Assembly: GCA_963974345.1 (NCBI GenBank)
Contig: CAXBBW010000005.1
Coordinates: 161,112-225,111 of the forward strand
Direction of reading: 5' to 3'
Length of the DNA stretch: 64,000 nt
Origin: RHLJ01 sp963974345
GTDB taxonomy: Bacteria; Bacteroidota; Rhodothermia; Balneolales; Balneolaceae
In this document: piece after piece, positions 59,126-64,000 of the stretch
How the letters are laid out: every line of letters starts with the position of its first letter
Position numbering within the stretch: the stretch's first letter is position 1
Notes under the pieces: model-generated
Database searches by the model: none
Told to the model about the DNA's origin: nothing
What the model saw: only the letters and a program-made list of their open reading frames with translations
Made by a program: the position numbers and the translations under genes

Positions 59126-60970
59126 TTAACCCCTAAAGTAGTTGAATATTTTTTCGCCCAATTTGTTTCCTACTAACTCTACTAATCTCTCCTTGCTGAC
59201 TTTCTTAATTTCTTTAACTGAACCTAATTCTGTTAGTAGTTTTTTTGATGTCTTTGCACCTACCCCTTCTATCTCAGTTAATTCAGTAACAAAAGTTCTC
59301 TTAGCTCTTTTCTGGCGATGGAATGTGATTGCAAATCTATGGGCTTCATCTCTGGCTTGCTGTAATAACTTTAGGGCAGTTGATTTCTTTGGAATCATAT
59401 ATGGTTCTGACCGATTGGGTACAAATACTTCTTCCAGTCTTTTTGCTAATCCTATGATTTCACATTCTCCGTAAAATCCAATTTCCTTTAAGGCTTCCAC
59501 AGCAGAACTCAATTGCCCTTTTCCACCATCTACTACTATTAAATCCGGAATTTGAAGTCCATTTTTCATTACCGCAGAATATCTTCGGGTCAAGATTTCT
59601 TTCATTGAAGCGAAGTCATCTGGGCCTTCCACTGTTTTTATATGAAATCGTTTGTATTCACTTTTTCTAGGTTTCGCATCAACAAAGGAAACCATAGAAG
59701 CCACTGGATCTGTACCTTGAAAGTTGGAATTATCAAAACATTCAATTCTTCGCGGTAGGCGTTTCAGTTTAAGATGTTCCTTTAGTTCCTTAATCGCATG
59801 TGGAATTCGATCTCGTTCGGCTTTTTCTTTTTCTAATCTACGTTCGTTTAAATGTAGACGAGCATTTGAGTTTGCCATTTTAATAAGCTGAGCTTTCTCT
59901 CCAATTTGAGGAACATTAACAGGTACTTTCTTTCCCTTTTCTTGATAGAGATAATCTACTAACGGTTCGTCGTCAGTTATTGCATGACTCAAATAAACCT
60001 CATCAGGAATGGCCGCAGTATATTGACCAGTATAATAATCCTCTACGAATGACTGGAGCAAATCTCCAATTTCTAATCCATCGATATTTTTAAGAAAGCG
60101 ATGGAATTTCCCAATTAACTTCCCTTCTCTAACCTTAAATAAGACTCCACAGGCTTCCCCAATATCTTCAGCTACGCTCATTCCAAAAACATCCCGATCT
60201 ACTTTCTTATCGTCTACCATTTTCATTTTTTGGGAATAACGCTCTACGGCTACCAAACTATCCCTCAATTTTGCGGCTTCTTCAAAAGCAAGTGCATCTG
60301 AAGCAATATGCATCTCTTCTTTTATATCTCTAATTAATGCTTCAGAATGACCATTTAATAATCGCTCTACTTTCTTAATGGTTTCTTGATACCGTTCATC
60401 ATCACCATCTCCAGAACAATTTTGAAGATAATCATCAAAACAGGAATGCCATTTAGGTACTCCCCGAGTTTTATCTATGTTTTTAATACTTACTGCACAG
60501 GTACATAAATCGAAGGCTTTACGAATGGTTTCCAACATCCGTTTCATATTTATTACGCTATCATAAGGACCGTAATATTTGCTTCCATCTTTGATAATAG
60601 TTCGTGTAGGATAAACTCTTGGCTTTTGATCTTGAGTGACACATATATAAGGATAGGATTTATCATCACGATACATAATGTTATACCGTGGTTGAAACTG
60701 CTTTATGAAATTATTTTCGAGTATTAGCGCTTCAGCCTCAGAATCGGTAACCACTACTTCTAAATCATCAATTTTGGAAACCATGGTTTTAATACGACCA
60801 TCCGTTGAACGGGAATCCTGAAAGTACGAACGAACCCTATTTCGGAGTTTCTTAGCCTTCCCTACATACAAAACACTTCCACTTTTATCCCGATAAATAT
60901 ACACCCCAGGCGATAACGGTAAATTTGCTACTTTTTCTGAAAGTTCGATTCTTTGATCCTCTTCACTCAT
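59126..60970 (-). CDS. uvrC: Excinuclease ABC subunit C
   Basis: A 614-residue UvrC that makes both incisions in nucleotide excision repair. The N-terminal GIY-YIG nuclease shows SPGVYIYRDKSGSVLYVGKAK and LRNRVRSYFQD, the UVR domain is around IKEEMHIASDALAFEEAAKLRD, the RNase H-like C-terminal nuclease includes RIECFDNSNFQGTDPVASMV and DLIVVDGGKGQL, and a helix-hairpin-helix tail is IEGVGAKTSKKLLTELGSV. Cytoplasmic. Its 5' end lies about 90 bases from the integrase remnant. Confidence 0.97.
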   Translation of the reverse strand: MSEEDQRIELSEKVANLPLSPGVYIYRDKSGSVLYVGKAKKLRNRVRSYFQDSRSTDGRIKTMVSKIDDLEVVVTDSEAEALILENNFIKQFQPRYNIMYRDDKSYPYICVTQDQKPRVYPTRTIIKDGSKYYGPYDSVINMKRMLETIRKAFDLCTCAVSIKNIDKTRGVPKWHSCFDDYLQNCSGDGDDERYQETIKKVERLLNGHSEALIRDIKEEMHIASDALAFEEAAKLRDSLVAVERYSQKMKMVDDKKVDRDVFGMSVAEDIGEACGVLFKVREGKLIGKFHRFLKNIDGLEIGDLLQSFVEDYYTGQYTAAIPDEVYLSHAITDDEPLVDYLYQEKGKKVPVNVPQIGEKAQLIKMANSNARLHLNERRLEKEKAERDRIPHAIKELKEHLKLKRLPRRIECFDNSNFQGTDPVASMVSFVDAKPRKSEYKRFHIKTVEGPDDFASMKEILTRRYSAVMKNGLQIPDLIVVDGGKGQLSSAVEALKEIGFYGECEIIGLAKRLEEVFVPNRSEPYMIPKKSTALKLLQQARDEAHRFAITFHRQKRAKRTFVTELTEIEGVGAKTSKKLLTELGSVKEIKKVSKERLVELVGNKLGEKIFNYFRG

Positions 60971-61056
60971 AACTTAAAGATAAGAAAAAACTCCCCTCTT
61001 TTGGGGGGCTCTTATACAATGAAAACCACGTAACTTTTAATTTTTAAAACCGTTTT

Positions 61057-61347
61057 TCAAGTCTGATTGATATTAAAATCAAAATCGATTTCCTCCTTAA
61101 GTACTTCTTATAAAAATTTGACCGAAGCCAATAGTTGCTTCATCATCGAGTAGCCATATCCAATCTCTTTTTTAGAGTAGTAGAAATAATCTTCTAGAAC
61201 CTTTGGGGTAACCGAATCAATTTGATTTTCTTTTAAATACCCAAGAAATAATCCTAACCCACTTTTGTACGCCCTTATGGTATTTCCACTAAAATTTCTA
61301 AGCGTAAGATGATGATTGTACTTTGTTAATAAATCAGCTTTATTCAT
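61057..61347 (-). pseudogene. Tyrosine recombinase/integrase remnant (N-terminal SAM-like domain only, in-frame stop)
   Basis: The frame from the ATG at 61347 encodes 79 residues resembling the core-binding N-terminal domain of tyrosine recombinases: YNHHLTLRNFSGNTIRAYKSGLGLFLGYL, then IDSVTPKVLEDYFYYSKKE and MMKQLLASVKFL. It stops at 61108-61110, but the same frame then reads EVLKEEIDFDFNINQT before a second stop at 61057. This is what normally follows FL(Y/x)(K/x) in such integrases, so a few bases were lost or a stop was created. The catalytic domain with the R-H-R-Y residues is absent. It faces away from the accessory genes at 61462 onwards, as an integron integrase does. Inactive. Confidence 0.75.
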
Positions 61348-61461
61348 GATATTCTTATTATTTATAGGAATAGCAAAAATAAAACTTAAAAATGAAACTC
61401 GGATATCAACAATAGTATGCGTGATACTCTTATGTTCTATGCAATTTAACCCAAACCAACA
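61348..61461. other. Gap between integrase remnant and first accessory gene (attI-like position)
   Basis: 114 bases separating divergent frames. In an integron this is where attI and the integrase promoter lie. On the minus strand TATTTTTG (61381-61374) matches the TAnnTTTG -7 promoter pattern and could have served the integrase. I cannot identify an attI site by eye. Confidence 0.35.
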
Positions 61462-62394
61462 ATGTTAGGAGAAATAAAGAAAGTTCAATTACGAAAAATA
61501 TGGAAAAACGAGGCTTATGATTTTACGCCTTGGCTTGCCGAAAATTTAGAACAAATTGGAGAAGCAATCGGACTTGAATTGGAATTTGATTCTAAAGAAG
61601 TTTCTGTTGGACCTTTTTCTGCCGACATTCTTGCGAAAGACACAGGAACTGACAAATTTGTAGTAATTGAAAACCAACTTGAGAAAACAAATCACGACCA
61701 TTTAGGAAAGTGCATAACTTATGCTTCAGTTCTTGACGCTTCAGCAGTTATTTGGATTGCTTCAAAATTTACTGACCAACACAAAAAAGCATTGGATTGG
61801 CTGAATGACCATACTTCTGACGAAATTGGATTTTATGGAATAAAAGTGGAATTATGGCAAATTGACAATTCTCAACCTGCTGTTCGATTTAATGTTGTGA
61901 GTGAACCGAATATTGCGGTTAGACAAGCAACTAAAAGAAAAGAACAAGGGGAACTTTCCGAAACGAGAAAAACGCAATTTGAATTTTGGACAGCGTTTAG
62001 AGAAAAATTAGAGAATTCTGGAAAAATCCGCTCTTTGCAAACACCAAGACCACAATATTGGTTTGATATTGCATTAGGAAAATCTGGAATACATTTATCG
62101 AACACATTTAATACTGACCGAAATGAAATTGGCGCAAGAGTTTATATTCACAACAAAAAAGTTGATGAATGGCTACCATATTTCGAGTCTAAAAAAGACA
62201 TTATCGAATCTAAAATTGGTTCTGAATTGACTTGGAATCCAAATCCGAACAATAAAGACAAGGTAATAACTTTGACTAAACATTTTGAATTGGAAAATAA
62301 AGAGAATTGGAAAGAAGCGATAAACTGGCTTGCCGAAAATTCGATTAAGTTTAAAGAGACATTTGCGAAAATAATAAAAGAAAAAACTGCATAG
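61462..62394 (+). CDS. DUF4268 protein with PD-(D/E)XK nuclease-like N-terminus
   Basis: A 310-residue cytoplasmic protein. The N-terminal half fits a PD-(D/E)XK-type fold with D55 in FSADILAKD and E70-x-Q72 in FVVIENQLEKTNHDHLGKCITYAS. The glutamine in place of the usual lysine is common in this family. The C-terminal part (QFEFWTAFREKLE through ARVYIHNKKVDEWLPYFESKKDIIE) is DUF4268. Such proteins occur in accessory and defence-associated regions, but no substrate is known. It is the first gene after the integrase remnant, on the opposite strand, and its stop is directly followed by the long inverted repeat at 62395. Likely a cassette gene. Confidence 0.8.
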   Translation: MLGEIKKVQLRKIWKNEAYDFTPWLAENLEQIGEAIGLELEFDSKEVSVGPFSADILAKDTGTDKFVVIENQLEKTNHDHLGKCITYASVLDASAVIWIASKFTDQHKKALDWLNDHTSDEIGFYGIKVELWQIDNSQPAVRFNVVSEPNIAVRQATKRKEQGELSETRKTQFEFWTAFREKLENSGKIRSLQTPRPQYWFDIALGKSGIHLSNTFNTDRNEIGARVYIHNKKVDEWLPYFESKKDIIESKIGSELTWNPNPNNKDKVITLTKHFELENKENWKEAINWLAENSIKFKETFAKIIKEKTA

Positions 62395-62522
62395 AACAAT
62401 GTGTATAATTCATTGCTAGTTAGAGCCTACTTACGAAAGTCCTCGCGGACTTTCTATCTGTGATTTATTTGCTAACTTTAGTGCTTAAACACGCAACGAA
62501 ATCATACACTAGACCGTTGTGC
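62395..62522 (+). repeat. AttC-like long imperfect inverted repeat, unit 1
   Basis: Begins 1 base after the DUF4268 stop. The outer arm ACAAT..GTGTATAATTCATTGC (62396 onward) pairs imperfectly with the far arm GCAACGAAATCATACAC..GTTGT (62492-62520), which carries six extra unpaired bases, as the extrahelical bases of folded attC sites do. A perfect inner hairpin GAAAGTCC (62435-62442), TCGC, GGACTTTC (62447-62454) sits in the left half. The next gene starts about 25 bases beyond the right end. Shares sequence with 63941-64000. Confidence 0.55.
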
Positions 62523-62546
62523 TTCATTTAAATAAAACATTAGTTA

Positions 62547-63272
62547 ATGGCAAAAATCTTTAGAAAAATAAGACAGAATATGATTAAGGATAAAAAGGTC
62601 ATTAATTACCTTCTTTATGCTATTGGAGAAATTGTATTAGTGGTAATTGGAATTTTAATTGCGCTAAGTATCAATAATTCAAATGAATTAAGAAAAACAC
62701 ATGAGGCAGAGAAAGTCTATCTAAAAGAAATAAAGAGTGATCTAATTCAAGATACCTTATTGTTGTCTCAAGTCATTCAGGATCACAAATGGCGAATTGC
62801 TCAATTAATGTCTCAAGACTCTACTATTGACTTCGTTTTTGAAGAAATTATTGGTGAGCTTCCTAAAGTGGAAGGAGTATCTGAATTAGAATATATTTTC
62901 TTTACAGACAGAAAATTTCGACCAAAAATTGGAACTTATAATTCAATGATATCTGAAGGAAAATCAAACATTATAAGCAATCGGGAGCTATTTAATACTA
63001 TTCAAAACATCTATGAATTAGAAGCCCAAAATATCATCAATATCGGAGAGGATGTATTGGATCGTTCTAATGAATTACGAAATAAATATGCTTATGAAAT
63101 AAAATATGGTGATTTTGGCTCACCTATTACAATTACAGATAAACGAATATTAGCTGACATTTATATTTCATCGAGACAACTTAATTATTATACAAGGCAA
63201 TCCGTTTTATTAAAAAAGAGCATAACAGAATTAATCGAGCTCATAGATATTGAATTCCAATCATTAGAATAA
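62547..63272 (+). CDS. DUF6090-like single-pass membrane protein
   Basis: A 241-residue protein. The N-terminus has the family pattern FRKIRQNMIKDKKVINYLLYAIGEIVLVVIGILIALSINN, a basic region and one membrane helix (residues about 22-44), followed by a long helical extramembrane domain. DUF6090 proteins are frequent in Bacteroidota accessory DNA and have no known function. It follows the first inverted repeat by about 25 bases, the distance expected for a cassette gene, and has no repeat after it. The next gene is 64 bases downstream, so the two may share a cassette. Confidence 0.75.
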   Translation: MAKIFRKIRQNMIKDKKVINYLLYAIGEIVLVVIGILIALSINNSNELRKTHEAEKVYLKEIKSDLIQDTLLLSQVIQDHKWRIAQLMSQDSTIDFVFEEIIGELPKVEGVSELEYIFFTDRKFRPKIGTYNSMISEGKSNIISNRELFNTIQNIYELEAQNIINIGEDVLDRSNELRNKYAYEIKYGDFGSPITITDKRILADIYISSRQLNYYTRQSVLLKKSITELIELIDIEFQSLE

Positions 63273-63336
63273 CCAAGGTCTATAATATTTGTAACAAACT
63301 TCAATCTAACACGCCATATAGGTCTAAAGAAATAAA

Positions 63337-63930
63337 ATGAATAATCAAATTCTACTATTACTGGCCTTAGTATTACTAAGTGCGTGTAACGACTCATCTA
63401 GACCCAGCACTACCAACCAGCCTACGCTAACCGATTATCAGCTTGGCGAGAAATGGGTCTGGAAATATAAAGGTGTGACTACTGAAGGAGAAGTACGCTC
63501 AGATGGAACAGATACAAGGCAAATAGTAAGTTTTGACGGATCCCTAGGTATGACTATAGGCAAAGATACTATACCTGTTGCCGATATCGTCAAACCAGAG
63601 GTAAGCGAAACACCTAAGTACGACTGGCCTTTAGAAGTAGGTAAAAAATGGAAATATGAAAATAGTTGGACGAGTCAAGATGGAACTACTGGAAACCAAA
63701 TTCAGAATGCCGAAGTACTGTCATTCCAAGAAGAAACAGTAGAAGCGGGAACATTCATGGTCTACACAATTAAATACACGGGAAAAACGACTAATTCTAG
63801 AGGATATAGCGCAAATGAAACCGAGGTTTGGTTATATGCACCTGCTGTAAAAAACTTCATTAAGCTCACTCAAAATCAAGGTGATTTTCATTACGTGGAG
63901 GAGTTAATCGAATATTCAAAACCAAAATAA
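63337..63930 (+). CDS. Lipoprotein of unknown function
   Basis: A 197-residue lipoprotein with lipobox LLSAC at about residue 17, then a short Ser/Thr linker and a beta-rich domain (YQLGEKWVWKYKGVTTEG, WPLEVGKKWKYENSWTS). The GxxWxY feature also appears in the lipoprotein at 42896 but the proteins are otherwise different. Family not recognised. Its stop is followed by an inverted-repeat unit at 63941, so it is likely the end of a cassette. Confidence 0.68.
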   Translation: MNNQILLLLALVLLSACNDSSRPSTTNQPTLTDYQLGEKWVWKYKGVTTEGEVRSDGTDTRQIVSFDGSLGMTIGKDTIPVADIVKPEVSETPKYDWPLEVGKKWKYENSWTSQDGTTGNQIQNAEVLSFQEETVEAGTFMVYTIKYTGKTTNSRGYSANETEVWLYAPAVKNFIKLTQNQGDFHYVEELIEYSKPK

Positions 63931-63940
63931 ATAAACGAAA

Positions 63941-64000
63941 GCACAACAATGGCTATAAGTAATTGCTTGTTCTCGCTTACTTCTGAAAATCCTCGCGGAT
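63941..64000 (+). repeat. AttC-like repeat, unit 2 (cut by window end)
   Basis: Starts GCACAACAATGGCTATAA and continues through ATTGCTTGTTC to GAAAATCCTCGCGGAT at the window edge. It aligns with unit 1 from AACAATG onward. The inner hairpin left arm GAAAATCC with loop TCGC and start of the right arm GGAT show a paired change from unit 1 (GAAAGTCC/GGAC), as expected of a conserved structure. The right half lies outside the window. Confidence 0.5.

Noticed and set aside
62395..62522. Classical attC site
   Set aside because: The ends do not match the RYYYAAC/GTTRRRY boxes, so I call it attC-like by structure and context only.
1..64000. CRISPR array, rRNA, tRNA or complete insertion sequence
   Set aside because: No regularly spaced direct repeats, no recognisable RNA gene and no transposase frame were seen; a tRNAscan/Infernal run would be needed to exclude small RNAs.

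Overview
The window is AT-rich bacterial DNA, coding-dense, standard genetic code, and most consistent with a member of the Balneolota/Rhodothermota-Bacteroidota assemblage. Reasons: a short primary sigma factor without region 1.1, a giant secreted protein ending in a NPFNPST-type Por/T9SS sorting tail, a small PID-CTERM-like protein, DUF4290-, DUF5683- and DUF6090-like proteins, a two-component sensor with a Reg_prop beta-propeller, a TonB receptor with a CarboxypepD_reg N-terminus, and menaquinone synthesis by the classical Men route. No rRNA, tRNA or CRISPR array was seen. Almost the whole window is chromosomal housekeeping; accessory DNA is concentrated at 43.65-45.1 kb and 61.0-64.0 kb.

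Layout. 0-3.5 kb: LPS transporter permeases lptF (cut by the window edge) and lptG, a DUF3467 protein, a cystathionine-beta-synthase-like enzyme, a folded intergenic element and a DUF4290-like protein. 3.6-8.9 kb: tightly overlapping menF-menD-menH-menB operon plus a small membrane protein. 9-12 kb: secreted propeller-like protein, small GNAT protein, and the heat-shock pair grpE-dnaJ. 12.1-15.3 kb: TonB-dependent receptor with a LacI-type operator upstream. 15.3-22.1 kb: two SGNH hydrolases, a SIMPL protein, a tesA/ybbA/ybbP-like divergent set, and corA. 22.2-28.7 kb: OmpP1/FadL-like barrel, low-complexity lipoprotein, and a propeller sensor kinase with its LuxR-type regulator. 28.8-32.1 kb: GNAT-like protein, Gfo/Idh/MocA oxidoreductase, rpoD. 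32.2-37.2 kb: PID-CTERM-like peptide and a 1562-residue lamin-tail/CotH/beta-helix protein. 37.3-43.6 kb: deoB, a tandem GAF protein with a degenerate GGDEF-like end, pepF, a DinB-like protein, a lipoprotein. 43.65-45.1 kb: hairpin-repeat cluster holding a DUF559 endonuclease, a perfect 42-nt palindrome and a HEPN-like gene. 45.1-61 kb: polA, SpoIIE-type phosphatase, an ECF sigma operon with two membrane proteins, tkt, TPR protein, LOG-family protein, parA-parB-DUF5683, a second ECF sigma/anti-sigma pair, uvrC.

61.0-64.0 kb is the most unusual part. An N-terminal fragment of a tyrosine recombinase (in-frame stop, no catalytic domain) points away from a run of same-strand accessory genes (DUF4268 nuclease-like protein, DUF6090-like membrane protein, a lipoprotein). 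Two of these are followed by copies of a long imperfect inverted repeat with a conserved, covarying inner hairpin. This is integron geometry (divergent integrase, then cassettes ending in folded recombination sites), but the repeats do not match the textbook attC consensus. I call it a candidate integron-like cassette array with a decayed integrase.

A second theme is interspersed hairpin repeats. MITE-like elements lie between genes, one repeat-derived segment appears to have been absorbed in frame into deoB, and a pair of direct double-hairpin repeats flanks the DUF559 nuclease gene, one of them supplying its stop codon.
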